From contig NZ_JAGXBY010000002.1 in assembly GCF_018310345.1 (NCBI RefSeq), positions 620,001 to 684,000 of the forward strand: DNA of 64,000 bases. Reading direction: 5' to 3'. The first letter of the stretch is position 1. Each line of letters starts with the position of its first letter. Position numbers and translations under genes: made by a program. The notes beneath the pieces were generated by a model. That model saw only the letters and a list, made by a program, of their open reading frames with translations, made no database searches and was not told where the DNA came from. The stretch is from Ornithinibacillus massiliensis. GTDB taxonomy: Bacteria; Bacillota; Bacilli; Bacillales; Amphibacillaceae. Shown here one piece after another: positions 46,289-55,361 of this stretch.

Positions 46289-46863
46289 AGGTTATTCTCC
46301 TTTTTATCGGTTGACCGATACATATGGAATTCGCCAGAAAAGACTTTTTCACTATCTACAAAACTATCAACCTGTACTAACGTTAGCCCTTTTTCATCTG
46401 TACCTTGTACAAAGGCTTTCGCGACGACTCTTTCCCCTTGTCGAACCTGTCTCTTAAAGTTAAGGACAGATTTTGCTGTTAGGGCAAGCTCATCATTCAT
46501 AACTGCAACAGCCAATGAATTAGCCTGTGCAAACAAATGATGTCCTCTTGCAATATTATTTCTTGTAAAAACATGTTCTCGTCCTATATCTAAAATCGAG
46601 ATTGCTCGATTATCTAACTCTAAGTCGATAATTTCCCCAATAACATCTTCTAGTGGCAAAGATCTGACGGTTTCATTCCACTGATGCTTTGCTACTGTTT
46701 TTATTCTTTCCCTTAACTCTGGAATGGATAATTCCATTCGGTCAAGACGGATAGTTTGAATACTTACATCAAATTTTTTTGCCAATTCCTCATCGGTTAT
46801 AAATGGAGTCTCTTCAATTGTTTCTTTTAATTTTTCTTGTCTCTTTACTTTCGGTATCCTCAT
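46285..46863 (-). CDS. fapR: FapR, malonyl-CoA-responsive repressor of lipid genes
   Basis: FapR represses fatty acid and phospholipid genes until malonyl-CoA binds its hot-dog domain. From the ATG at 46863 it has 192 residues; the GTG five codons upstream lacks a ribosome site. The N-terminal helix-turn-helix reads [20 protein letters not shown] near residues 22-41, followed by [15 protein letters not shown]; the C-terminal hot-dog fold contains [20 protein letters not shown]. It heads its own operon, preceded by a FapR operator and promoter. Confidence 0.96.
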   Translation of the reverse strand: MRIPKVKRQEKLKETIEETPFITDEELAKKFDVSIQTIRLDRMELSIPELRERIKTVAKHQWNETVRSLPLEDVIGEIIDLELDNRAISILDIGREHVFTRNNIARGHHLFAQANSLAVAVMNDELALTAKSVLNFKRQVRQGERVVAKAFVQGTDEKGLTLVQVDSFVDSEKVFSGEFHMYRSTDKKENNL

Positions 46864-46908
46864 CAAAGCACCATCCACTTTTCTATATTTTAGGGTAATA
46901 ATTGTTGC

Positions 46909-46931
46909 TATTATGACTTGGTACTAATAGT
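46909..46931 (-). promoter_or_regulatory. FapR operator upstream of fapR
   Basis: On the minus strand ATTAGTACCAAGTCATAATA matches the known FapR box pattern (TTAGTACC then a short spacer and TAATA). It lies where transcription should start, just after the promoter -10, so bound FapR would block its own operon. Confidence 0.8.
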
Positions 46932-46960
46932 AATATATATTACATGATGAAATTATGCAA
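46932..46960 (-). promoter_or_regulatory. Promoter for the fapR operon
   Basis: Minus strand TTGCAT, 17-base spacer, TATATT, located between the recG stop and fapR. The FapR operator follows immediately. Confidence 0.75.
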
Positions 46961-46967
46961 GTAAGAG

Positions 46968-49001
46968 TTAGTCAAGCACTCTATCAAATACCCCTTCATT
47001 ATCTAGAAAATTCCTTAATTTAACGTATTTAGGGTCTTCCTCCAATAAGTTAAATTGGATAATTTCTGCAGCATCATTTCTCGCCGTTTCAAGTGCTCGA
47101 TAATCATGAATCATATCTGCCACTTTAAAATCTGGTATTCCACTCTGCTTCGTTCCAAAGAAATCCCCTGGACCACGTAATTTTAAATCCTGCTCTGATA
47201 ACTCGAAACCATTATTCGTTTCGGTCATAATCCGCATTCGCTCTTTACCTGTCTCACTTTTCGGGTCAGCAATTAGAATACAATAGCTTTGCTTATCTCC
47301 TCTACCAACTCTTCCTCGTAATTGATGTAATTGCGATAGTCCAAATCGTTCCGCGTCATAAATGACCATAATGGTCGCATTTGGCACATTAACACCTACT
47401 TCTACCACCGTGGTAGAAACGAGTACTTGAACTTCATTAGCTGCAAATTCTTTCATCACTTGATCCTTTTCGGTTGGATGCAATCTCCCATGCATCAGTC
47501 CGACACGTATAGATGGTGGATAAAAATCAACTAATTGATTGTATAAATCAACAGCATCCTGAATATCTAGTTTGTCTGACTCTTCAATAAGCGGACAAAT
47601 GATGTAGGCTTGTTCACCAGCTTTAATATGGTTTTCTATAAATCCTAGTACACGATCGAACGTATTTGCCTTCGTCCAATAGGTTTCTATTTCCTTTCGC
47701 CCAGCAGGCATTTCATCAATGACCGACACATCCATATCACCAAACGCCGTAATAGCAAGTGTCCGTGGGATTGGAGTAGCAGTCATAAACAACACATCCG
47801 GGTGTAATCCTTTACTAGAGAGTGCTCGTCTTTGCTCAACCCCAAATCGATGCTGTTCATCTACTACAACAAGACCTAAATCAGCAAAATGCACCTCATC
47901 CTGGATTAGTGCATGGGTACCTACTAGTATATCAACTTGGTGATTTTGTAGATCTGCTAAAATCTCTTTTCGCTTCTTCCCTTTTACCGATCCCGTAAGT
48001 AGCTCTACTCTTGCCAGCTCTCCAAACATTTCCTTTAGAGATTGGTAATGCTGTTCTGCTAATATTTCTGTCGGGACCATTAAGGCACCTTGCTTAGTTG
48101 CCGTAATGGTAGCATAGAGTCCAATAGCAGCTACAGCTGTTTTCCCTGATCCAACATCCCCTTGTAGTAATCGATTCATTCGATAGGGAGATTTCATATC
48201 CGATAAAATTTGATTTAATGATTTAGTTTGTGCATTGGTTAAAGAAAACGGGAATCCTTTAATGAAATTTGCCACTTTAGCCTCATCATAATGTTGTGCA
48301 TTCCCCATGGAAGCCTCTCTACGTCGTTTTCGTAATAGCTGTATTTTCAATTGAAATAATAGAAATTCTTCATACGTAAATCTTCTTCTTGCATGCTTTA
48401 AAGCGGTTCGACTTTCGGGGAAATGCATGGTTTTAATCGCATGGTTACGTGTCGGGATCTTATAGGCTGTTATCATATCAGGAGGAAAAATCTCTTCCAC
48501 TTTGTCTCCGAAATCTTGGATAGCTTGTTGAATAGCCTTTTTAAGTCGAAAACTTGTTACATCGCCTCTAACAGAATAAATAGGTTGTATATCGGAGGAT
48601 TTTTCCATGGAGCCTTTTTGATAGTTACTGACCGTTATTTGTAAACGATGGGCATCCCACTTACCGGTTAATGTAACGATATCCCCTACATTAAGTTGCT
48701 TCTTCGCGAACGCCCGGTTAAACATCACTACCTTAACGGCAATATTTTCTACCTCAACATTAAACGAAAGGCGGGATTTTTTTCTTCCAAAATAGGAAAG
48801 AGAAGGGGTATTTAGTACCCTTCCCTCAATCGTTACTTTATCCTCATGAATTAATTCACTAAGCGGAAGAATTTCTAAAACATCATATCTTGAAGGAAAA
48901 TACAGCAAAAGATCCTCCACTGTATGAATATTTAATGCCATTAAATCCTCTGCAAATTTCTCTCCTATTCCCTTTACTTCGGATACAGAATAATCTAGCA
49001 T
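46968..49001 (-). CDS. recG: RecG, ATP-dependent branch-migrating helicase
   Basis: RecG remodels stalled forks and Holliday junctions. The 677-residue protein has the N-terminal wedge/OB domain (FPSRYDVLEILPL; VTLTGKWDAHRLQ), Walker A in LLQGDVGSGKTAVAAIG near residue 280, the DEQH box VVVDEQHRFGVEQR, the TATPIPRTLAIT motif and the C-terminal QLRGRVGRG and LRGPGDFFGTKQSG blocks. It stops eight bases before the fapR promoter, as in B. subtilis. Confidence 0.97.
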   Translation of the reverse strand: MLDYSVSEVKGIGEKFAEDLMALNIHTVEDLLLYFPSRYDVLEILPLSELIHEDKVTIEGRVLNTPSLSYFGRKKSRLSFNVEVENIAVKVVMFNRAFAKKQLNVGDIVTLTGKWDAHRLQITVSNYQKGSMEKSSDIQPIYSVRGDVTSFRLKKAIQQAIQDFGDKVEEIFPPDMITAYKIPTRNHAIKTMHFPESRTALKHARRRFTYEEFLLFQLKIQLLRKRRREASMGNAQHYDEAKVANFIKGFPFSLTNAQTKSLNQILSDMKSPYRMNRLLQGDVGSGKTAVAAIGLYATITATKQGALMVPTEILAEQHYQSLKEMFGELARVELLTGSVKGKKRKEILADLQNHQVDILVGTHALIQDEVHFADLGLVVVDEQHRFGVEQRRALSSKGLHPDVLFMTATPIPRTLAITAFGDMDVSVIDEMPAGRKEIETYWTKANTFDRVLGFIENHIKAGEQAYIICPLIEESDKLDIQDAVDLYNQLVDFYPPSIRVGLMHGRLHPTEKDQVMKEFAANEVQVLVSTTVVEVGVNVPNATIMVIYDAERFGLSQLHQLRGRVGRGDKQSYCILIADPKSETGKERMRIMTETNNGFELSEQDLKLRGPGDFFGTKQSGIPDFKVADMIHDYRALETARNDAAEIIQFNLLEEDPKYVKLRNFLDNEGVFDRVLD

Positions 49002-49104
49002 AATTTATCACTCTTTCTAAACAGACCTTCTAGAAAATCTTCTTCACATATTTCTAGAATTAAAAAATTATCTTACACAAAATGCTCATTATAGAACATG
49101 TTCA

Positions 49105-49971
49105 TTAGCCAAAAATCTTTTCTTTTAAAAATCTACCTGTTGGTGTATCAGCTAAACCACCCTCACCGGTTTCTCGTAAACTTACAGGCATTTGTCTTCC
49201 AATCCGATACATCGCGCCGATTACTTCATCACATGGGATACGGCTTGTCACTCCAGCTAAGGCCAAGTCAGCAGAGACAATTGCTAAAGAAGCACCTCCC
49301 GCATTCCGCTTTACACATGGAACTTCAACAAGTCCAGCAACTGGATCACATACAAGTCCTAACATGTTTTTTAATGTCATGGCAAATGCATCTGCCGATT
49401 GCTGTGGGGAACCACCTGCCATTTCTACAATCGCAGCGGAAGCCATGGCGCCAGCAGAACCTACTTCTGCTTGACATCCGCCTGCTGCGCCAGAAATAAA
49501 TGCATTATTCGCAACAACTAATCCGAATGCCCCTGCCGTAAATAAATAGCGAATCATTTGCTCACGTGTTGGGTTCAGTTGTTCTTTAACAGCAAATAAT
49601 GTCCCCGGAACACAACCTGCACTACCAGCAGTTGGCGTAGCACATATCACACCCATTGCAGCGTTCACTTCATTCGTTCCCATTGCTTTACTAACCGCAT
49701 CTAGCATTAAATGTCCAGATAATGGTGTCTTCTCTCGCATATAGGTTTGAACTTTAACAGCGTCCCCACCGGTTAGACCAGTTACTGATTGAACCCCTTT
49801 TAAGCTATCTTCTATCGCTTTTTCCATCACTTGCAGGTTCTTTTCCATTTCTGCAAATACTTCTTCACGTGTTTTATTTTTAACATCCATCTCTTGACGG
49901 ATCATCACTTCAGAAATTAACATATTTTCTTTCTCAGCAATTTCTACTAATTCCGCAACAGTTCGGAACAT
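49105..49971 (-). CDS. sdaAA: L-serine dehydratase alpha subunit
   Basis: SdaAA with SdaAB forms an iron-sulfur L-serine dehydratase giving pyruvate and ammonia. The 288-residue protein has the conserved cysteines in CATPTAGSAGCVPG and CDPVAGLVEVPCVKRNAGG, the [4Fe-4S] ligands of the family, plus Gly/Ala-rich helices. It follows sdaAB by 14 bases with AAAGGGGAGAAGTACC before the ATG. Confidence 0.96.
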   Translation of the reverse strand: MFRTVAELVEIAEKENMLISEVMIRQEMDVKNKTREEVFAEMEKNLQVMEKAIEDSLKGVQSVTGLTGGDAVKVQTYMREKTPLSGHLMLDAVSKAMGTNEVNAAMGVICATPTAGSAGCVPGTLFAVKEQLNPTREQMIRYLFTAGAFGLVVANNAFISGAAGGCQAEVGSAGAMASAAIVEMAGGSPQQSADAFAMTLKNMLGLVCDPVAGLVEVPCVKRNAGGASLAIVSADLALAGVTSRIPCDEVIGAMYRIGRQMPVSLRETGEGGLADTPTGRFLKEKIFG

Positions 49972-49985
49972 GGTACTTCTCCCCT

Positions 49986-50648
49986 TTAGCTAACGATTTT
50001 TGCAATTTGAATAATGTGGTCAGCCTTTTCTAATTCTAATAGAATTTCATCTTCAACATTTTGGTCAACCTCAATAACCATTAATGCTTCTTTGCCGACA
50101 TCCTTACGATTAACTTCCATATGGCCAATGTTAATTTCATGCTTCGCTAATATTTTGGTTACCGATGCAATGGCTCCAAATCTATCATTATGCATAATAA
50201 GTACAGCTGGATGATTACCAGATAACCTTAATTCAAAGCCATTTAGTTCTGTAATTTCGACCTTTCCTCCACCAATGGATATCCCAACTATCTCTAATTG
50301 TTCTTCTTCATCTCCAATGACCATACGAACAGTATTAGGATGGTCTGTTTTTGCACTATCTTCAATAAACTCTATTTTAATTCCTTCGTCCTTCGCTATA
50401 TTCAATGCATCTCTCATACGTATATCATCTGTCTCAAATCCCAATAATCCACCAGCTAAAGCAAAGTCAGTTCCATGCCCTTGATAGGTTTTGGCAAAAG
50501 AGCCATATAAGTATATTTTAGCCCATTTCGGTTGTTTTCCAAACAAATTACGGGCAGCCAACCCAATACGTGCAGCGCCTGCAGTATGCGAACTTGATGG
50601 CCCAACCATAACTGGACCAATAATATCAAAAACAGAATTGTATTTCAT
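49986..50648 (-). CDS. sdaAB: L-serine dehydratase beta subunit
   Basis: SdaAB is the other half of the two-subunit serine dehydratase. The 220-residue protein begins with the catalytic-domain motif FDIIGPVMVGPSSSHTAGAA (residues 7-26) and ends with an ACT-type regulatory domain (HNDRFGAIASVTKILAKHEI, HMEVNRKDVGKEAL). It is divergent from the plus-strand permease; an extended -10 lies upstream. Confidence 0.96.
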   Translation of the reverse strand: MKYNSVFDIIGPVMVGPSSSHTAGAARIGLAARNLFGKQPKWAKIYLYGSFAKTYQGHGTDFALAGGLLGFETDDIRMRDALNIAKDEGIKIEFIEDSAKTDHPNTVRMVIGDEEEQLEIVGISIGGGKVEITELNGFELRLSGNHPAVLIMHNDRFGAIASVTKILAKHEINIGHMEVNRKDVGKEALMVIEVDQNVEDEILLELEKADHIIQIAKIVS

Positions 50649-50694
50649 CTTGACACCGCCTTCATACTCTTATCAATTTAAACATCTATTGTAA

Positions 50695-50703
50695 ATTATA
50701 ACA
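50695..50703 (-). promoter_or_regulatory. Extended -10 element for sdaAB
   Basis: Minus strand TGTTATAAT (TGn plus TATAAT), about 45 bases upstream of the sdaAB start; no good -35 in place. Low confidence. Confidence 0.4.
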
Positions 50704-50795
50704 AAAACTATTATAATAATCATTTGTGGATTATAGAATAACATAATTATTTTATAATCGGGTGGGAGAGGGATACGAAGAAATTAGGAATTTAC

Positions 50796-52067
50796 ATGCC
50801 TATATTTTCCAAGTATACAAAGAAAACATATCGGAATGAAATTATCGCTGGTATTATCGGTTATCTAACAACAGTGTATATTGTTGTTGTAAACGGATCT
50901 ATTCTTAGTGAAGCCGGAATATCAGTAGAAGCTGGTATGATGGCTACGATTTTAGCAAGCTTTGTCGGCACCTTGATTATGGGGTTATATGGCAGATTAC
51001 CACTAATTCTAATACCTGGTATGGGAATTAATGCTTTATTCGCCTATTCCATTATTCAAGGAAATGGACTAACCTTCCAAGAAGGGCTCGCTGTCGTATT
51101 AGTAGCATCCTTGCTTTTCTTAGTAACAGCATTTACCAAATTAGGGCTGCTCCTAAAAGAAGCTATACCAGATTCGTTAAAACACGGTATAAGTGTTGGG
51201 TTAGGGCTATTCCTTATATTAATTGGACTTGAAAAAAGTGGTTTGATAACGAATGGTGAAAGTACCATTATATCAATCAGTGATTTTAGCTCACCAACTA
51301 TTCTAGTTAGTATCCTAACATTATTTATCGCGATATTTTTATTTGTTAAAAATGTACCAGCTAATTTTCTGATTACGATGGTAATTGGTACGATATTAGC
51401 TTACTGTTTTGGCATTATAGAATCTGGTACGACGATGGATCATGTAAGTAGTAACGTAGTGTTTATGCCATCTTTTTCAGCCATAAATGAACTTTCATTT
51501 TGGCTAGCAGTATTTCCGCTAGCTATGATATTGATTTTCGAGAATATGGGACTACTGAATGGGCAGCTAGCGATGTTAAAGCGTGGAGAGAGCGCGTATC
51601 AAAAAGGTTATAAAACGACTGCTATCTCATCAATAGCAAGTGCTTTCTTAGGGACATCGCCAACTGTTTCTGCAGCTGAAAATGCTGCCGTTATTGCTTC
51701 TAAAGGTAAAACAGGAATGACGGCGATAATTGCTAGCTTATTATTTCTAGCTACTATCTTCATAATACCTTGGATTACCATGATTCCCAATGTAGCAATT
51801 AGTCCTATCTTAATCATAGTAGGCTTTCTGATGGTACAAAATATTCGTCACATTCCTTTAGATAATATTTCAGAGGCTATTCCAGCATTCTTAATTATTG
51901 TCATGATTCCGTTTACGTATAGTATTGCTGACGGTATGGCATTTGGATTTATCGCCTATCCAATTGTTAAGCTTGCTTTAGGTAAACAAAAAGAATTATC
52001 TGCTGCTATTATGGTTATCTCTTTACTCTTCATTTGTGACTTCGCATTAAAAATAGCAGGTATATAA
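50796..52067 (+). CDS. NCS2-family purine permease (AzgA/PbuG-like)
   Basis: This 423-residue protein is a secondary transporter of the NCS2/AzgA type, which takes up hypoxanthine, guanine or adenine with protons. The N-terminus YRNEIIAGIIGYLTTVYIVV, the LIPGMGINALFAY box near residues 70-82 and the TSPTVSAAENAAVIASKGKTG box near 289-309 are typical. About 12 membrane spans are visible. B. subtilis has no permease at this position, so it is an insertion between sdaAB and fakA. No purine riboswitch was seen in the short upstream spacer. Substrate cannot be read from sequence. Confidence 0.88.
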   Translation: MPIFSKYTKKTYRNEIIAGIIGYLTTVYIVVVNGSILSEAGISVEAGMMATILASFVGTLIMGLYGRLPLILIPGMGINALFAYSIIQGNGLTFQEGLAVVLVASLLFLVTAFTKLGLLLKEAIPDSLKHGISVGLGLFLILIGLEKSGLITNGESTIISISDFSSPTILVSILTLFIAIFLFVKNVPANFLITMVIGTILAYCFGIIESGTTMDHVSSNVVFMPSFSAINELSFWLAVFPLAMILIFENMGLLNGQLAMLKRGESAYQKGYKTTAISSIASAFLGTSPTVSAAENAAVIASKGKTGMTAIIASLLFLATIFIIPWITMIPNVAISPILIIVGFLMVQNIRHIPLDNISEAIPAFLIIVMIPFTYSIADGMAFGFIAYPIVKLALGKQKELSAAIMVISLLFICDFALKIAGI

Positions 52068-52069
52068 GA

Positions 52070-52112
52070 AAAGAAATAGCTGACAGGTCTTTTTCCTGTC
52101 GGCTATTTCTTT
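52070..52112 (+). terminator. Terminator after the permease gene
   Basis: Stem of about 17 pairs (AAGAAATAGC-TGACAGG with CCTGTCGGCTATTTCTT, one G-T type mismatch) and a short T-rich loop. It can stop transcription on the plus strand and, by symmetry, the minus strand. Confidence 0.85.
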
Positions 52113-52117
52113 ATGTC

Positions 52118-52189
52118 CTTCGTTTCATCTTCTCCAGTAAAAAGTATCTTCCAGGGAGAAGAATTTAACAAAAAAGAAAACCGAACTAT
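52118..52189. repeat. Left 72-bp direct repeat
   Basis: This 72-base segment recurs ungapped at 52469-52540 with about three quarters identity overall; the last 32 bases differ at only two positions. Its end (AAAAAGAAAACCGAACTAT) is a copy of one arm of the fakA terminator. Confidence 0.85.
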
Positions 52190-52468
52190 AGAGGTTGGGA
52201 CATAACGAAAACAAAGGTAATAAAATACGAACAACCACATTAGCCCCGTAAATATACGGAGACTCCAGTGGGAGGATAGGGCACGGTTGAGACCCCGGAA
52301 GAGCTTTAGCTCTGAGGAGGCTCACCAGCCGCCCGACGGCAAGGTAGACACTGCGATGGTCTTTTCGATCAGATGTCGCCCCTGTACTGGAAGTGAAAGC
52401 GAAGTATATTTCCGGAGCGAGGTATTTGCTCATCATTCGTTTTTTCCTTTACGATAATTTCTTTCGCC
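52190..52468. repeat. GC-rich intergenic repeat element
   Basis: About 280 bases, clearly richer in G+C than the flanks, beginning GAGGTTGGGACATAAC and containing GGAGACTCCAGTGGG, AGAGCTTTAGCTCT and GAGGAGGCTCACC. This composition and the GAGACTCC-type core recall the non-coding repeats scattered in many Bacillaceae genomes. The only open frame (minus strand, about 100 codons) is Ser/Leu/Pro-rich, lacks a family match that I recognise and is judged spurious. Copy number elsewhere in the genome cannot be seen here. Confidence 0.7.
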
Positions 52469-52540
52469 CTTCTTTTCACCTTTTCCCTGTAAGAATTTCC
52501 TTTCCGGAGAAAAATTTAACGAAAAAGAAAACCGAACTAT
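52469..52540. repeat. Right 72-bp direct repeat
   Basis: Partner of 52118-52189, same length without gaps. Here the terminal CCGAACTAT arm belongs to the intact terminator hairpin of fakA. Confidence 0.85.
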
Positions 52541-52585
52541 CTGTCATTCATAAAGATTGACAAATAAGTTCGGTTTTCTTTTTAT
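52520..52585 (-). terminator. Terminator after fakA
   Basis: Arms AAAAAGAAAACCGAACT and AGTTCGGTTTTCTTTTT, extended by TGTCA/TGACA pairing, form a long hairpin just past the fakA stop, with T-rich flanks on both sides (bidirectional). Confidence 0.85.
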
Positions 52586-52594
52586 TAAACTGTA

Positions 52595-54250
52595 TTACTC
52601 AACAGAGAAAATATAAGAATAAATTGGTTGATTTCCATTGTGTACTTCTATCTCAACATCTTCATAATTCTCTTCTACATAACTTACTAATTCATTCACT
52701 TCATCTTCTGACACATCTTCACCAGATAAAATCGTAAGGATTTCATCGTCTTCGGTAATTAATTCTTGGAATAATTGTTTTACCGCTTCTAGACGGTCTT
52801 TATCGGTCGTTACAATTTTACCTTCAGCAATTCCCATGAAGTTACCATTTTCAATGGATATGCCATCAATTTGTGTATCTCTAACCGCATAGGTAATTTG
52901 TCCGGTTTTTACATGTGAACTAGCTTCCAGCATATTTGCTTTATTCGCATCAAGATTTTCTTCTGGATGGAATGCAAGCAATGCACTAATCCCCTGTGGA
53001 ATCGTTTTAGTTGCAACTACCGCAGCATTAACTTCCGATAATTCAGCAGCTTGCTCTGCAGCCATCACGATATTTTTGTTATTTGGTAGTACAATTACAT
53101 TCTTGGCATTAGCCTGATTGATTGCATCCGCAATGTCTTGTGTACTTGGATTCATCGTTTGGCCGCCTTCTATTACTACTGTTGCTCCCAGACTCTCAAA
53201 CAATGCCTTTAAGCCAGAACCCATTGCAACCGTCACAATTCCGAACTCTGCTTTCTCTTTTGGTGTAGCCGGTTTAACAGGCTCACCGACAATAGCAGTA
53301 TGCTGTTCACGCATATTTTCGATCTTCATATTGATTAAGCTACCATGGCGTTGACCAATCGTTAATACATTACCAGGATATTCTGTGTGAACATGCACTT
53401 TAACAATTTCCTCGTCAGAAACAACTAATAGCGAATCACCATGTTGACTTAATTCATTACGGAATTCAGACTCATCAAAAGGATTTTCCTGTAACTTGTC
53501 TTCTTCAAATTTCACCATAAACTCTGTACAATAACCAAATTCGATTTCAGAAGTATCCATAAAATCCTGTGCAGATTTATGATGTTCCGCATTTATCATA
53601 TCATCCATCTCAACTACGTCATCTGGTAGTTCTTCACCTTTTAACGCTGATAAAAATCCTTCATAAACCGTTACAAGACCTTGTCCACCAGAATCAACTA
53701 CACCAACCTCTTTAAGAACTGGTAATAAATCTGGTGTGCGCTTTAAGGAAGCTTTAGCTTCTTGTAGAACCTTTTCCATCATAACAATTACATCATCTTC
53801 TTGTTCGCCTATTTCTACCGCTTTTTTCGCAGCATCTTTAGCTACTGTTAGAATGGTACCTTCTACTGGTTTCATTACAGCCTTATACGCTGTTTGCACA
53901 CCAGAATCAAATGCAAGCGCTAAATCTTTAGTTGTTAAGGATATCTTTTTATCCATCCCTTTTGCAAACCCTCTAAAGATCTGGGAAAGAATTACACCAG
54001 AATTCCCTCTTGCTCCCATTAACAATCCTTTAGAGAAAGCGTTTGCCACATCGGAAATACTTTCCGATTTATTTTTCCGTACTTCATTTGCACCAGAAGT
54101 CATCGATAAGTTCATATTCGTTCCAGTATCACCATCTGGTACCGGAAATACATTTAAAGCATCAATTTTCTTGGCATTATTGGTTAAATGGTGAGCTCCC
54201 GTGAGCACCATTTGTGAAAACATAATACCGTCAAGCTTTTGTACTGCCAC
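52595..54250 (-). CDS. fakA: FakA (YloV), fatty acid kinase catalytic subunit
   Basis: FakA phosphorylates FakB-bound fatty acids so that exogenous lipids enter phospholipid synthesis. The 551-residue protein has an N-terminal DhaL-like ATP domain (LNVFPVPDGDTGTNMNLSM, GARGNSGVILSQIFRG, VVDSGGQGLVTVYEG), a middle domain with KVHVHTEYPGNVLTIGQ and a C-terminal domain ending in a Glu-rich segment. Start is GTG at 54250 behind GGGAGGAACTATT. It follows the Asp23-family gene by 30 bases, the conserved pair. Confidence 0.95.
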   Translation of the reverse strand: MAVQKLDGIMFSQMVLTGAHHLTNNAKKIDALNVFPVPDGDTGTNMNLSMTSGANEVRKNKSESISDVANAFSKGLLMGARGNSGVILSQIFRGFAKGMDKKISLTTKDLALAFDSGVQTAYKAVMKPVEGTILTVAKDAAKKAVEIGEQEDDVIVMMEKVLQEAKASLKRTPDLLPVLKEVGVVDSGGQGLVTVYEGFLSALKGEELPDDVVEMDDMINAEHHKSAQDFMDTSEIEFGYCTEFMVKFEEDKLQENPFDESEFRNELSQHGDSLLVVSDEEIVKVHVHTEYPGNVLTIGQRHGSLINMKIENMREQHTAIVGEPVKPATPKEKAEFGIVTVAMGSGLKALFESLGATVVIEGGQTMNPSTQDIADAINQANAKNVIVLPNNKNIVMAAEQAAELSEVNAAVVATKTIPQGISALLAFHPEENLDANKANMLEASSHVKTGQITYAVRDTQIDGISIENGNFMGIAEGKIVTTDKDRLEAVKQLFQELITEDDEILTILSGEDVSEDEVNELVSYVEENYEDVEIEVHNGNQPIYSYIFSVE

Positions 54251-54280
54251 AATAGTTCCTCCCTTAGCAGGGTAGCAAAA

Positions 54281-54643
54281 TTAATCTTTTGCTACACGTA
54301 CCCCTTGTATGTAAATATTTACGGAATCAATTTCAAGTCCTAATGTTTTACTCAAGGTGTATTTCACTTGAGATTGTACATTATGTGCAACTTCAGATAT
54401 TTTAGTACCGTAACTAACAATAATATACATATCAATATGTAAGGAATTGTCTTCTTGTCTAACTACGATTCCTCGAGAATAATTTTCCTTACGAAGAATC
54501 TCTGCAATACCATCTCTGATTTGACTTTTAGATGCCATTCCAACAATACCGTAGCATTCAACAGCTGCACCACCAGCAATTGTTGCAATAACTTCATTCG
54601 TTATAGTTACATGACCATCTTTGGTATTCAATTCAATGGACAT
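54281..54643 (-). CDS. yloU: YloU, Asp23/Gls24-family envelope stress protein
   Basis: This 120-residue protein belongs to the Asp23/Gls24 family (DUF322), membrane-associated proteins linked to envelope homeostasis. The pattern GHVTITNEVIATIAGGAAVECYGIVGM near residues 9-35 is diagnostic in pieces (VITNEVIATIAG, ECYGIVGM), followed by VSYGTKISEVAHNVQSQVKY. It precedes fakA and is divergent from rpmB, exactly as in B. subtilis. Confidence 0.94.
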   Translation of the reverse strand: MSIELNTKDGHVTITNEVIATIAGGAAVECYGIVGMASKSQIRDGIAEILRKENYSRGIVVRQEDNSLHIDMYIIVSYGTKISEVAHNVQSQVKYTLSKTLGLEIDSVNIYIQGVRVAKD

Positions 54644-54912
54644 TATAATCCTCCTTAGACAACATTATCTTACCGATATTTTACTACAATTATTATGTTT
54701 TTGCACATCACGTCATTATTTCAATAGAAATTGATTTAAGGCAAAACAAGTATATAAATAGAATCTCAACACTTTTTGCCTCTTACTACAATGAACGATT
54801 ACATTCATTCTGTCAAGTGAAAATTCTTTATATACGTATTGCAATCTTTTCGTAGTTATGGTAAATTGTATAAGTATTAACTTGACTTTTGTTTAGAGTA
54901 GGAGGGATTAAC

Positions 54913-55101
54913 ATGGCTAGAAAATGTGTTGTTACTGGACGTAAAACAACTAGTGGAAACCAACGCTCACACGCTATGAATTCCAACAGACGTAAATGGA
55001 AAGCTAATGTGCAAAAAGTTCGTATTATGGTAGATGGAAAACCAAAACGTGTTTATGTTTCTGCACGCGCACTTAAATCAGGTAAAGTGGAACGCGTATA
55101 A
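54913..55101 (+). CDS. rpmB: Ribosomal protein L28
   Basis: L28 is a small 50S protein. The 62-residue protein from the ATG at 54913 reads [20 protein letters not shown], then [20 protein letters not shown]. Only one Cys is present, so this is the zinc-independent form. GGAGGGATTAAC precedes the ATG. It is a single plus-strand gene amid minus-strand genes, a conserved feature of Bacillus. A weak promoter, TTGCAA-N17-TAAATT, ends near 54866. Confidence 0.98.
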   Translation: MARKCVVTGRKTTSGNQRSHAMNSNRRKWKANVQKVRIMVDGKPKRVYVSARALKSGKVERV

Positions 55102-55142
55102 TATATACCTAATTCATTTTACTGATACATTAGTTATTAGCT

Positions 55143-55172
55143 AAAAGCACCCAAACTAAACGGGTGCTTTTT
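55143..55172 (+). terminator. Terminator after rpmB
   Basis: Perfect stem AAAGCACCC/GGGTGCTTT with a 9-base loop and a run of T on the plus strand. Confidence 0.9.
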
Positions 55173-55361
55173 TCTATAGTTTTATAGCTTTCTAGTCCAT
55201 TTAACAGTACCCGAGGGAATTCACTTTATGTGTTGTTTATCAATGCTCGCACTGTTCTCGCTTGCATCTCACTAAGGTAAAGCACGATAGTTTAAATTCA
55301 GCTTTATTATAGTTGAACTAAATACGAGCCACAGGCTTGGCAATTCCTCCCGCATAATAAA
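55173..55361. other. Gene-free spacer between rpmB and spoVM
   Basis: No gene was found. Two related patches, GAGGGAATTCACTTTATG near 55212 and, inverted, GAGGAATTTATTATGCG near 55356, form a loose inverted repeat, so a degenerate repeat element is possible. Confidence 0.3.

Noticed and set aside
50700..50795. Possible purine riboswitch before the permease gene
   Set aside because: The spacer is short and AT-rich and lacks the conserved purine-aptamer core and its pairing elements.
52125..52436. A 103-codon open frame on the minus strand
   Set aside because: It lies wholly inside the GC-rich repeat and its left direct repeat, has no ribosome site, and its translation shows no domain; repeat-derived chance frame.
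55173..55361. Small RNA gene or mobile element between rpmB and spoVM
   Set aside because: Only a loose inverted repeat was visible; no promoter, ends or coding sequence to support a call.
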